DNA of 64,000 nucleotides from Amia ocellicauda (lineage: Eukaryota > Chordata > Actinopteri > Amiiformes > Amiidae): contig NC_089855.1 of the NCBI RefSeq assembly GCF_036373705.1, positions 4,440,501-4,504,500 on the forward strand, written 5' to 3'. The position numbers were made by a program, and so were the translations under genes. Below, in pieces: positions 34,690 through 45,059 of the stretch (positions are counted from its first letter, which is position 1; every line of letters begins with the position of its first letter). The notes beneath the pieces were generated by a model, which worked only from the letters and a program-made list of their open reading frames with translations, had not been told where the DNA came from and ran no database searches.

Positions 34690-36135
34690 ATTCTTCAAAA
34701 ATAAGTTGAACACATTGGAGAACTATTACCATTTAAGGTGCACAATACTATTTGAACAATCCTATGTATTTAGAAAAATAACATACTGTATTAAACAATA
34801 AGATTCATAGAGTATTATACATATATTAACAGCAGAATCAATATTTAACCTGGTCTTTAGTTTTACATTTCCCACATGCTGTCATAACTTTCAGCAATAA
34901 ATATATTAAAAATAGTAAGATGAACAATTAGGATACAATAGGGTTATAACAATTTAATAAGGTTATCCTTTGTTGTAAAAGTTATTTATGTGTGTGTATT
35001 GAAATAAATTACTTACCTTAACACAAATATAATTTTTTATACTAAATTATAAACCCCATGTATATTTACGTCATAATAATCTAAAAAGCAAGTAAATATG
35101 TCTGTTTTACAATAGAAAATCCTTGAAGAATGTCACGTTCATAACATTTTCTGTAATATTATTTATCAATGTATTTGACACAGGATGAGGTGATTCAGTT
35201 ACTGGTACATAAATCAGGCATTAAAAATCACTTTTCAACCAATCAATTTTTCATCGTGCTACTTTTAAAATCATGCTGATAATGTTTCCCTGTTGACAGT
35301 CTGGGTCTCTGTAAGCCACTTCACACTAACAACTGTTATAAATGCTGGCACTGGCAGCATTTTTAAACATTGTAGATGTGTGGAAAACCCTCACAACCTT
35401 TAAAATATTGTAACGGACCTTTGTTACAGGGGGCTACAAATTAATACAATAAGTAGCGTTCTGCTGCCACCACCTTTTTTCACCCGGCAGGTCTGGAATA
35501 AACTAAGAATTAAAGGAGAAGAGGGGGGTCACAAAGAACACCAGATACATAAAATCATACTAAATGTTTATTATCTCGGAAAAATTAAATATTAAAATCA
35601 AAGCCAAGTATTCGGACTGGTGCAAAGATCTCAACCTCAGGAAGGAGTAAACACAATCACCCAAGTACCTTCCCAAATCAAGAAAACATTTAATCAGATG
35701 TCATCCAACAGATGCATAAAACCAATACAATAATCCCCATATAAACAATCAATATGAACACAAATCAAGCAAGATAAATCAAATAAAGCCACAACAAATC
35801 AATATAAAAGAATCAACCCCCACCACAATCTGGATGTGTCTGCTCCTTCCTGATCGGCGCACAGCTCGACACCTGTCTATCACTCGATGGAGCTTTAAAA
35901 TAAACAATACAAATAAACAATTAAGAAGATAAAATGTTCTAGATACTCTTCAATAATTTAAAAGAAAGGGGGATGCTTCCCTCGCATCTACCCTTTGTTA
36001 GTGTCTTGAAGTTATTTAACTTCAATCAGTAAGAATGATAAAGCAGTTCACTCTCCCGAGTGGGCAATATCTTCTGTGTCTAATTCCACAGCAACTCTCA
36101 ATCAATATTTATGGGATACAACTGTAGAGGTGTCT
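34690..36135. other. Spacer, AT-rich, possible LTR-like fragment
   Basis: It carries the putative polyadenylation signal of the upstream gene at 34896. From 35410 (TGTAACGGACC) to about 36130 the sequence resembles retroelement-flank material shared loosely with 15941-16150, without clear ends. No coding sequence was seen. Confidence 0.35.
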
Positions 36136-36139
36136 TCAG

Positions 36140-36181
36140 GTTATGATTATTATGATTATTATTATTATTATGATTATTATG

Positions 36182-36231
<50 letters not shown>

Positions 36232-36560
36232 GCAGACACCCTTATCCAGAGCAACTTATAAGTTGATACAGTACAATGATACAGTACAGTTCAAAGCATA
36301 ATATAAATACAAGTTCCAAATGATATTAAAGTATATAGGAAAATATAGGAAAATATACAGTAAACACAAAATATAAGTCCTAGATTGTATTAATTAATAA
36401 GTGCAAACAAGATGTGAAGTGATAGTTAACTGCTAAGGGAAAGGGGGCATGGGGGAAATCAAAATAATGAGTACTAGCAATGCAAAAGCAAGAAGTATGA
36501 GGAGATGTTATACAAGTGGAATTTTACTGGAGAAATGAGCCACACAGTGGAATATGGCCA
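36140..36560 (-). mobile_element. L2-clade LINE 3' end, antisense, with ATT microsatellite
   Basis: On the minus strand the end reads TTGCTCTGGATAAGGGTGTC followed by (TAA)n, the usual fish L2 tail. The microsatellite covers 36140-36230. The 3' UTR part at 36280-36500 matches 39915-40110 and 42100-42320. Confidence 0.65.
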
Positions 36561-37328
36561 TTTGTAGACACCTACAAAAGCTGTATGGCAACAGCTTTAT
36601 GTCACCAGGCCTGTCTGATTCTGCTGTAGAAAATGCATTTTCTTTACAGCCCCAAAATTATTTTAGTTTATCAACTGTAAGCTTGTAACAAAGTATTGGT
36701 GCAATAATTAAATTACAGGATGGTGTTATTTGTATCAATGTTTTACTGTCGGTATGAGCAATGTCCATTCTGCATTAACCACACAGCTCTGACATGCAGC
36801 TCGGTTAATTGTGACTCGGACTCTCTGCTGCTCTGGTTTTGAGTCCTATGTGGTTATTGACTTGCATGCTTTTTTAGTCACAGCAGTGTGGTTTATCGCA
36901 CATCTTTCATATTAATCACATGGTAAAATGTCCAGCATTAGAGAAACGACCTAGAGTTACAAATTGCTTAACTAAATCATATCAGTGTGCTGTAAGGAAA
37001 TTGCCATAGAAGCTATCATGATGTCTTGTTACCAAAATATCAGTTCTAGCTCTATTTTTGCTTATTATGTTTGTGTAAAAGACATATTTTACAGGAGCAT
37101 AAGATTCTGAAACTGTAGAGAGGCATCATAATGTACTCTTCATCTCACCTTACTCTGCTGCAAACTCTGGTGCAAACAATAAAATCTATGTCATTGCCTT
37201 GACTGGTAAGAAAATCAGATATATTGTTTTGTAAGCCAGCCCTTTTTGAAAATGTGTTTTCAGTTAATATTTTCAGTTCTCGTTCCTTGGTAGAACTTAG
37301 TTGAGTAAATAATAATAACAATAATAAT

Positions 37329-37330
<2 letters not shown>
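36560..37330. other. Spacer, nothing recognised
   Basis: No coding sequence, transposon end or structured repeat was recognised here. Confidence 0.4.

Positions 37331-37332
<2 letters not shown>

Positions 37333-37395
<63 letters not shown>
37333..37395 (+). repeat. AT dinucleotide microsatellite
   Basis: An uninterrupted (AT)n tract of about 60 bases follows an AATAATAAT stretch. Confidence 0.95.
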
Positions 37396-37397
<2 letters not shown>

Positions 37398-37399
37398 GG

Positions 37400-39840
37400 A
37401 ATATATAACCACCTGTAAGCTGAGCAACACCAATGATGATCAATACACACACATACACTATGTATCTTACAATTCATACAACTTATATTCTTATATATAT
37501 AACAGAATTCTCCACACAGGAAACAATGAAGGCATGCAAACAGGTCAGAGTCATATATTTATATAGCTACACTCTATGGATGCAGGCTGTACCTGATTTA
37601 TACTCATGGTGCACAGTCAGTAACAGACAACTAATAACTAAATAATTTATGTCTAATAGTGGAACAGAGTCTACCCTTATTTTTGCATTCAAGAACATTA
37701 AACATAGTTAAAGGGTTTTTAAATTGCACTCTCCTTTGGAATTGATATTTGTATTTAGCGATTAATGGTGCACAGCATAGCTATATTAGTGGCAGGATGT
37801 AGCTGACCAAAGCCAAACTAACACACTCAGGAAATGAACAGATGTCTATTGTGCTAATTTGTTTCATGCATATCTGTGAAAAAGCTGCTCTTGCTGGATG
37901 GAGAATGCAAAGGAGAATGTACGTACATGTATACCACAATAAAAAATATATGGAAAATGGCAACATGAATTGCATGAGTAATACTTTAGTACTTCCTTCC
38001 TCCTCTTGTAAAACACACTACAGCTGTTACTACTTCACAAACATCCACGGAGTCTATATTGTTATGAGATGGTGCACTGTGTTATTTTTAACATGGGCTC
38101 TTCTGTACATTCTTGAGTGAGGATGGAAGAATCTGTGGAGAATCTTTGCTCCATCCCTCACTCAGCCCTTCCTGCCTCCAACTCCCCCTACTCCCCACAC
38201 ACAATGCTTTTGTCTTTCAATTCCCTGTCTAATATAAACCGCTGGCCCTTGTTCCTGAATCACAGCCCTGCTGCACATGCCTTGGATCCCCTCATTACTC
38301 ATCTCTGCCAGATTATTGTTATTATTCTCATTTCCTTCTTCCCCACTTCTCTCTCTACACTGTTTTGTTTGCATATTATTTTGTCTTCATTGTTTTGTTA
38401 CTTTTGATATTACCCCTTGCTGTAGTGTTTGCTTAAAAAAAATTACCTGTTAGCTTGCTATTAAAAGAAATGTAAAGACTTGAATACAAAATATGATTAC
38501 TGTGTTGATCTTATTTGGTAACAGTTCATTTTAAGTGTCCATTATAAACAATCTATTAACACATTATTATGTTATTAAGTGTTATATGATTATTATTACA
38601 AATTATAAATATTTTATTAGTCTTTTTTTGCTATAACACGTTATAATATATGTAATAACATATTTAATAAAAGGTATTATAACATGACATTTTCATTCCA
38701 ACATCAATCTATATCATAATCTGCCATGCCATTTATTCACTGCTATTAAACATCTTATAATGCTATTTAATTACATATACTATAAGACTGCATTATATGT
38801 TATAGCTCTACTTATAATGTAAGTTTATAAGTACCATTTATACATCAGTTTTACTGATGTATCTCTAAACTGTAATATGTTTTGGTTCTAAGTCTATTCT
38901 ATGATGTATTATATCATTGTGTTCTATTTGTACGTTTCTCATTACATTGCCAGGTATTCTGACACAATAAAAAATTATTACAAAATAAAATAAATAGGGT
39001 CAGCAGCTTTTGTCTTCACTTTTTATATCCTGCAAAACATGCAACTGGGATAAAAAACATTACATATCCCAGTGAATAGATGATGTCCATACCTTCCATC
39101 CAGACCTGTGGATTCTTGATAACCACATGAATTACATTGTTATTGAATTGTGTAGTTTCTTCTTCATCCTACAACACTGTGTTTTGAGAAGTAATACATA
39201 ACCCAGGTAGGTCACCATCATATTATTTAACAAAAGACACCCATTACAACTGCTATTGCTTGCTCGTAGTCATCAAAACATGTTTTACATTGTTGGATCT
39301 TGATCACATCCTGCATCTTTTTACTATGGAGGGTGTGGTGAATACACTACACAGCTAAACCTTCTCTGGACAATGTCATTAAAAAACATACCCTACTTGA
39401 AAACTCAACTCTGAAACCCGCTAGTTCTTCAAAGAGAATGCCTGCTGCCAGCTGGCAATTCCTTACTTTAATTTATAATAGTAAACACAAATGTAAACTC
39501 TAAATGCACTATATAGACCTATGCCTAAAATACAAGGTGTTTACATTTAAAATAACTGTTGATAAGCTGTTGTTGATCATTTATACATCATTTTGCAACC
39601 CCTAAACTAAAGTGGTGCAGATTTTTTATCTATAACAGCATTGTAACCATAGACCCTCCTAAATCAAAATATGCTATAAATGAATGTAACAAGTAATAAG
39701 CTGTTCTTAACCATTTATAAATGGTTTTGCACCCCTAAACTAAAGTGTATAAGAGCATTATTGATATACATCTCAAAGTGTCTCATAATCAAGTTGTTAA
39801 TAAAGCTATAGTGCTGCTGTTGTTAAGCATTTATTAAACA
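37400..39840. other. AT-rich spacer, no gene seen
   Basis: Long low-complexity A/T sequence with several TTATAA-rich stretches (38560-38860, 39540-39800) that may be old DNA-transposon debris. The open frames at 37842-38407 lack splice context or recognisable domains. Confidence 0.45.
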
Positions 39841-39845
39841 TTTTG

Positions 39846-39915
39846 CAAATGAGCACGATGGGTTGAATGACCTCCTCTCATTTGTAAACTTTCTTATGTT
39901 CTCATGTTCTAATAC
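39846..39915 (+). mobile_element. CR1-type LINE 3' terminal fragment
   Basis: GATGGGTTGAATGACCTCC and the TTATGTTC-type terminal repeat match, in opposite orientation, the 3' end at 28425-28480. Confidence 0.7.
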
Positions 39916-40695
39916 AGTACAGATCAAAGCATAATGCAATTTACAAATTCCAATCTACACAAGTGTATAGGAAATATATAGTAAACAATACAAGTCTTAC
40001 ATCCTAGATAGTAAAAGCCAGTAAGTGCAGGCATCATTAAGAGCTAAGAGGCGTAGGGGAAATTAAAATAAGTAATATGAGTACTAGTAATGCAAAGCAA
40101 AATGTATGACAATACGTTCCATTGAATCAGTGCAATTGTAAGGTACAAACACTTCACAGTGAAGTGAACCCTTCGAGTTCCCTGGACTAGGCTAATCTAG
40201 CACCATCAATGCAGGATGGTAGATCCTCCGCAGGATACAAGCTCGGGAAGGAAACTCACAAATACAAAAGCCAGTTAGTTTCACTTCAATTCATTCATGC
40301 TACAGCACACATTTTGATACACTCCAAGATCATGTTTTGCAAGAGTTCAGGGCAGTCCTTAATCTCGTAAGTTTCAACAACATTCTTATAATCGAATCCT
40401 AAAGTTCTGTTTGGACAGGGGGGAAGGGGGGGGGGATGTGTTTGCGAGGGAGAGGACATCTAGACTTGCACAAACCTCTACACAGAAGTTATTTCCGCAG
40501 ATGTTACAGGTTTCGGTTCCTCTGGAGCCTGTCACGACAACAGTTCAACAGTTCAGTGTACATGACTAATGCTGTTTGTGCAATAACAAACAAGTTCCTC
40601 CTTAGTCCGAGGCGTGCAAACAAGCAGTTTCACTGACAGACATTCAGCATCATACAGACAAAATAGTGATATAATATAGTATTATACAGTGGGTA
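39915..40695 (-). mobile_element. L2-clade LINE 3' UTR fragments, antisense
   Basis: 39915-40110 matches 36280-36500 (CAAAGCATAAT and GAGTACTAGTAATGCAAAG landmarks). The remainder to 40695 includes unassigned sequence. The DD36E transposon lands just after it. Confidence 0.5.
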
Positions 40696-40697
40696 TA

Positions 40698-41918
40698 CAC
40701 TCACCTAAAGGATTATTAGGAACACCATACTAATACTGTGTTTGACCCCCTTTCGCCTTCAGATCTGCCTTAATTCTACGTGGCATTGATTCAACAAGGT
40801 GCTGAAAGCATTCTTTAGAAATGTTGGCCCATATTGATAGGATAGCATCTTGCAGTTGATGGAGATTTGTGGGATGCACATCCAGGGCACGAAGCTCCTG
40901 TTCCACCACATCCCAAAGATGCTCTATTGGGTTGAGATCTGGTGACTGTGGGGGCCAGTTTAGTACAGTGAACTCATTGTCATGTTCAAGAAACCAATTT
41001 GAAATGATTGGACCTTTGTGACATGGTGCATTATCCTGCTGGAAGTAGCCATCAGAGGATGGGTACATGGTGGTCATAAAGGGATGGACATGGTCAGAAA
41101 CAATGCTCAGGTAGGCCGTGGCATTTAAACGATGCCCAATTGGCACTAAGGGGCCTAAAGTGTGCCAAGAAAACATCCCCCACACCATTACACCACCACC
41201 ACCAGCCTGCACAGTGGTAACAAGGCATGATGGATCCATGTTCTCATTCTGTTTACGCCAAATTCTGACTCTACCATCTGAATGTCTCAACAGAAATCGA
41301 GACTCATCAGACCAGGCAACATTTTTCCAGTCTTCAACTGTCCAATTTTGGTGAGCTTGTGCAAATTGTAGCCTCTTTTTCCTATTTGTAGTGGAGATGA
41401 GTGGTACCCGGTGGTGTCTTCTGCTGTTGTAGTCCATCCGCCTCAAGGTTGTACGTGTTGTGGCTTCACAAATGCTTTGCTGCATACCTCGGTTGTAACG
41501 AGTGGTTATTTCAGTCAAAGTTGCTCTTCTATCAGCTTGAATCAGTCGGCCCATTCTCCTCTGACCTCTAGCAGCAACAAGGCATTTTCGCCCACAGGAC
41601 TGCCGCATACTGGATGTTTTTCCCTTTTCACACCGTTCTTTGTAAACCCTAGAAATGGTTGTGTGTGAAAATCCCAGTAACTGAGCAGATTGTGAAATAC
41701 TCAGACCGGCCCGTCTGGCACCAACAACCATGCCACGCTCAAAATTGCTTAAATCACCTTTCTTTCCCATTCAGACATTCAGTTTGGAGTTCAGGAGATT
41801 GTCTTGACCAGGACCACACCCCTAAATGCATTGAAGCAACTGCCATGTGATTGGTTGATTAGATAATTGCATTAATGAAAAATTGAACAGGTGTTCCTAA
41901 TAATCCTTTAGGTGAGTG
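40698..41918 (-). mobile_element. Intact DD36E Tc1/mariner transposon
   Basis: Both ends read CACTCACCTAAAGGATTATT inward, identical over at least 28 bases, with TA flanks at 40696-40697 and 41919-41920. The element is 1221 bases and contains a single uninterrupted transposase frame on the minus strand. A second, broken copy lies at 62397-63610. Confidence 0.93.
40730..41770 (-). CDS. DD36E Tc1/mariner transposase (346 aa, open)
   Basis: The frame is open from MGKKGDLSNFERG to KGGQTQY. Residues about 8-50 form a first HTH (FERGMVVGARRAGLS, then LLGFSHTTISRVYKE) and a second DNA-binding region follows. Catalytic residues are the Asp in AWSDESRF, the Asp in YFQQDNAPCH and the Glu in NPIEHLWD. 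There are 36 residues between the second Asp and Glu, so it falls in the DD36E class (the group described as Incomer) rather than classic DD34E Tc1. Length is normal for the superfamily. With complete terminal repeats and TA flanks, nothing in the sequence argues that the protein is inactive, though function is untested. It is the only complete transposase gene in the window. Confidence 0.92.
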   Translation of the reverse strand: MGKKGDLSNFERGMVVGARRAGLSISQSAQLLGFSHTTISRVYKERCEKGKTSSMRQSCGRKCLVAARGQRRMGRLIQADRRATLTEITTRYNRGMQQSICEATTRTTLRRMDYNSRRHHRVPLISTTNRKKRLQFAQAHQNWTVEDWKNVAWSDESRFLLRHSDGRVRIWRKQNENMDPSCLVTTVQAGGGGVMVWGMFSWHTLGPLVPIGHRLNATAYLSIVSDHVHPFMTTMYPSSDGYFQQDNAPCHKGPIISNWFLEHDNEFTVLNWPPQSPDLNPIEHLWDVVEQELRALDVHPTNLHQLQDAILSIWANISKECFQHLVESMPRRIKADLKAKGGQTQY

Positions 41919-41921
41919 TAC

Positions 41922-42559
41922 AATACATAGGGGGCAATTTTACACCAACAGCAATTTTACATGATAATAAACAACTAAATTACAAGGACAGTCTGAACAG
42001 ATGTGTCTTCAGTAATCGCTGGAAGGAGGTCAGGGACTCTGCTGTCTTGACTTCAATGGGGAGGTCGTTCCCAAGTTAAGTACAAGGCATCAAATATTAC
42101 AAATTCAAATTTACATTATACAAAGCAATTCAAAATATAATACATTTTACAACTTCCAATTTACACAGGTAAGTACAGTAATTGAGGTCATACATCCTGG
42201 AAAGTAAAAGCTAAGTGCTGTCAAGATGTAAGGTCACAGTCAAGGGCTACGGGAAAGGGAGCAATGGGGAAATCAATCAATAATACAAGTATTAGTAATG
42301 CAAGAAGCATGATAAAATGCTGTGAAGTGCTATCTAACTGGGCTTAAAAGGACTAATATTACAAGTACTGTCTGAAAAGATGTGTCTTGAGTTAGCGCCA
42401 GAAGGAGGTCAAGGACTCTGCTGTTTTGACTTCAGTGGGAAGGCCGCCACCACTTAATGGCCAGGGATGAGAAGGAGCGGCTCTGGAGGAAGGAGAGTGG
42501 AGAGGAGGCAGAGTTAGTCTTATGGCACTGGAAGACCACAGTGGTCTGGTGGGGATGTA
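41922..42559 (-). mobile_element. L2-clade LINE fragments, antisense (3' portion)
   Basis: Two consecutive copies of the same 3' segment are visible (AGATGTGTCTTCAGTAATCGC at about 42000; AGATGTGTCTTGAGTTAGCGC at about 42378). The second copy continues beyond the Tc1 insertion at 44138. Confidence 0.65.
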
Positions 42560-42790
42560 CAGTGAGGGAAAAAAGTATTTGATCCCCTGCTGATTTTGTA
42601 CGTTTGCCCACTGACAAAGAAATTATCAGTCTATACTTTTAATGGTAGGTGTATTTTAACAGTGAGGGACAGAATAACAACAAAAAAATCCAGAAAAACG
42701 CATTTCAAAAAAGTTTTACATTGATTTGCATGATAATGAGGGAAATAAGTATTTGATCCCCTATCAATCAGCAAGATTTCTGGCTCCCAA

Positions 42791-42881
42791 GTGTCTTTTA
42801 TACAGGTAACGAGCTGAGATTAGGAGCACTCTCTTAAAGGGAGTGCTCCTAATCTCAGCTCGTTACCTGTATAAAAGACAC
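42791..42881 (+). promoter_or_regulatory. 41-bp perfect hairpin with mirrored TATA boxes in the Tc1 leader
   Basis: Arms 42791-42831 and 42841-42881 are exact reverse complements around a 9-base loop. The right arm includes TATAAAAG at 42870-42877, 50 bases before the transposase ATG at 42927; the left arm carries the same box facing the other way. Confidence 0.85.
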
Positions 42882-42926
42882 CTGTCCACAGAAGCAATCA
42901 ATCAATCAGATTCCAAACTCTCCACC

Positions 42927-43928
42927 ATGGCCAAGACCAAAGAGCTGTCCAAGGATGTCAGGGACAAGATTGTAGACCTACACAAGGCTGGAATGGGCTA
43001 CAAGACCATCGCCAAGCAGCTTGGTGAGAAGGTGACAACAGTTGGTGCGATTATTCGCAAATGGAAGAAACACAAAATAACTGTCAGTCTCCCTTGGTCT
43101 GGGGCTCCATGCAAGATCTCACCTCGTGGAGTTTCAATGATCATGAGAACGGTGAGGAATCAGCCCAGAACTACAAGGGAGGATCTTGTTAATGATCTCA
43201 AGGCAGCTGGGACCATAGTCACCAAGAAAACAATTGGTTACACACTACGCTGTGAAGGACTGAAATCCTGCAGCGTCTGCAAGGCCCCCCTGCTCAAGAA
43301 AGCACATGTACAGACCCGTCTGAAGTTTGCCAATGAACATCTGAATGATTCAGAGGAGAACTGGGTGAAAGTGTTGTGGTCAGATGAGACCAAAATCAAG
43401 CTCTTTGGCATCAACTCAACTCACCGTGTTTGGAGGAGGAGGAATGACCCCAAGAACACCATCCCCACCATCAAACATGGAGGTGGAAACATTATGCTTT
43501 GGGGGTGTTTTTATGCTAAGGGGACAGGACAACTGCACAGCATCAAAGGGACGATGGACGGGGCCATGTACCGTCAAATCTTGGGTGAGAACCTCCTTCC
43601 CTCAGCCAGGGCATTGAAAATGGGTCGTGGATGGTATTCCAGCATGACAATAACACAAAACACACAGCCAAGGCAACAAAGGAGTGGCTCAAGAAGCACA
43701 TTAAGGTCCTGGAGTGGCCTAGCCATCCTCCAGACCTTAATCCCATAGAAAATCTGTGGAGGAAGCTGAAGGTTCGAGTTGCCAAATGTCAGCCTTGAAA
43801 CCTTAATGACTTGGAGAGGATCTGCAAAGAGGAGTGGGACAAAGTCCCTCCTGAGATGTGTGCAAACCAACTACAAGAAACATCTGACCTCTGTGATTGC
43901 CAACAAGGGTTTTGCCACCAAGTACTAA
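42927..43928 (+). pseudogene. Tc1 transposase with two point lesions
   Basis: The start CCACCATGG opens a typical Tc1 protein ([16 protein letters not shown]) with an HTH ([20 protein letters not shown]). The catalytic sites are [16 protein letters not shown] and NPIENLW. Two lesions are seen: loss of one base near 43634, just before the second catalytic Asp, and a TGA at 43797-43799 where relatives have Arg, as expected from CpG decay. An apparent loss of one Lys shortens the Asp-Glu spacing to 33. The rest reads to about 43928. It is a recently dead copy. Confidence 0.9.
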
Positions 43929-44137
43929 GTCGAAGGGGTCAAATACTTATTTCCCTCATTAACATGCAAATCAATGTATAACTTTTTTGAAATGCATTTT
44001 TCTGGATTTTGTTGTTGTTACTCTGTCTCTCACTGTTAACATACACCTACCATTAAAATTATAGACTGATCATTTCTTTGTCAGTGGGCAAACATACAAA
44101 ATCAGCAGGGGATCAAATACTTTTTTCCCCCACTGTA

Positions 44138-44950
44138 TGGGGAGACGAGTGTCTGAAGGTAGCTTGGTGCAGTGTGGTTGAGACAGCAATAGGTGAGGGT
44201 CAATGTCTTGAACTGAATGCGTGCCGGTATTGGGAGCCAGTTGAGTGAGTGCAGCAGTGGAGTAGCATGTGTGAATCGGGATAGAGTTAATACCAGACGA
44301 GCCACAGAGTTCTGGATGAGCTTTAGCGGGCGGGTAGTGGATGCAGGCAGGCCGGCCAGGAGGGAGTTGCAGTAGTCCAGGCGGGAGAGGACCAGTGACT
44401 GGACGAGCAGCTGAGTCAAGTAGTAGGAGTCAAAGCTGTTGGTCATGATAGAGGAGAGAAAGGATGGGACAGAGAAGAGGAGAGAAGGGGAGAGCAGAAG
44501 CCCTGTTCCTCCTCCCTGCCCGGTAAGCCGGGGGGAGTGGGACAGGACAAATAGAGAGGATAAGGCAGTAGGGGTGGTAGAGTTGTCCGGGGAGATCCAT
44601 GTCTCGGTGAGAGCGAAGGAAATCCAGGGAGTTGTGGGAGGCGAAGGTGGAGATTAAGTTGGCCTTGTTGGAAGCTGAGTGGCAGTTCCACAGGCCCCCA
44701 GAGAGTGGAGTAGAGGGGAGGGAGGAGGAGGGGAGAGGCAGGGAGATGAGGTTGCAGGTGCATGCCGAGAAGACAGAGAGCAGGACGGGGATCAGTGAGA
44801 TCGTCATGGCTTCCTGTTGTTGCTGTCTCCTCGCAGTCTTCTGCTCGCTGAAGTCCCGCAGCTAGAGTCCCTACCCTTTTGAGATGGGGCCCTTCGGAAG
44901 GGTGGCACTGAAGGTTGCTGGCGCTGACTGCTGGCGCAGGGGTCAAGGGG
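44138..44950 (-). mobile_element. L2-clade LINE, antisense, endonuclease and RT C-terminus
   Basis: Minus-strand frames show the RT C-terminal region ([20 protein letters not shown] near 44380, [20 protein letters not shown] near 44230). Upstream at 44600-44700 is the start of an endonuclease ([20 protein letters not shown]). The middle (most of the RT) is deleted. Confidence 0.8.
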
Positions 44951-45059
44951 GCTGTTAAATACTGTAACTAATTAGGACAGTGCACACCTGTGTTACGTTG
45001 AATGACACAAGGCTGTCAGGATGGCACTCCCTCCCACGCATGATAATTAAATACATCGG

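Larger units (their letters stand above)
42560..44135 (+). mobile_element. Near-intact Tc1 transposon, TA target duplication
   Basis: Left end CAGTGAGGGAAAAAAGTATT and right end CAGTGGGGGAAAAAAGTATT (reverse strand) are inverted, with TA at 42558-42559 and 44136-44137. Long subterminal inverted sequences follow (GATCCCCTGCTGATTTTGTA). It interrupts an antisense L2 copy: 42492-42555 and 44138-44200 are contiguous in the fragment at 47715-47800. Confidence 0.92.

Noticed and set aside
36140-36230. CRISPR-like or functional tandem array
   Set aside because: It is a simple trinucleotide microsatellite at a LINE 3' end, with no spacers.
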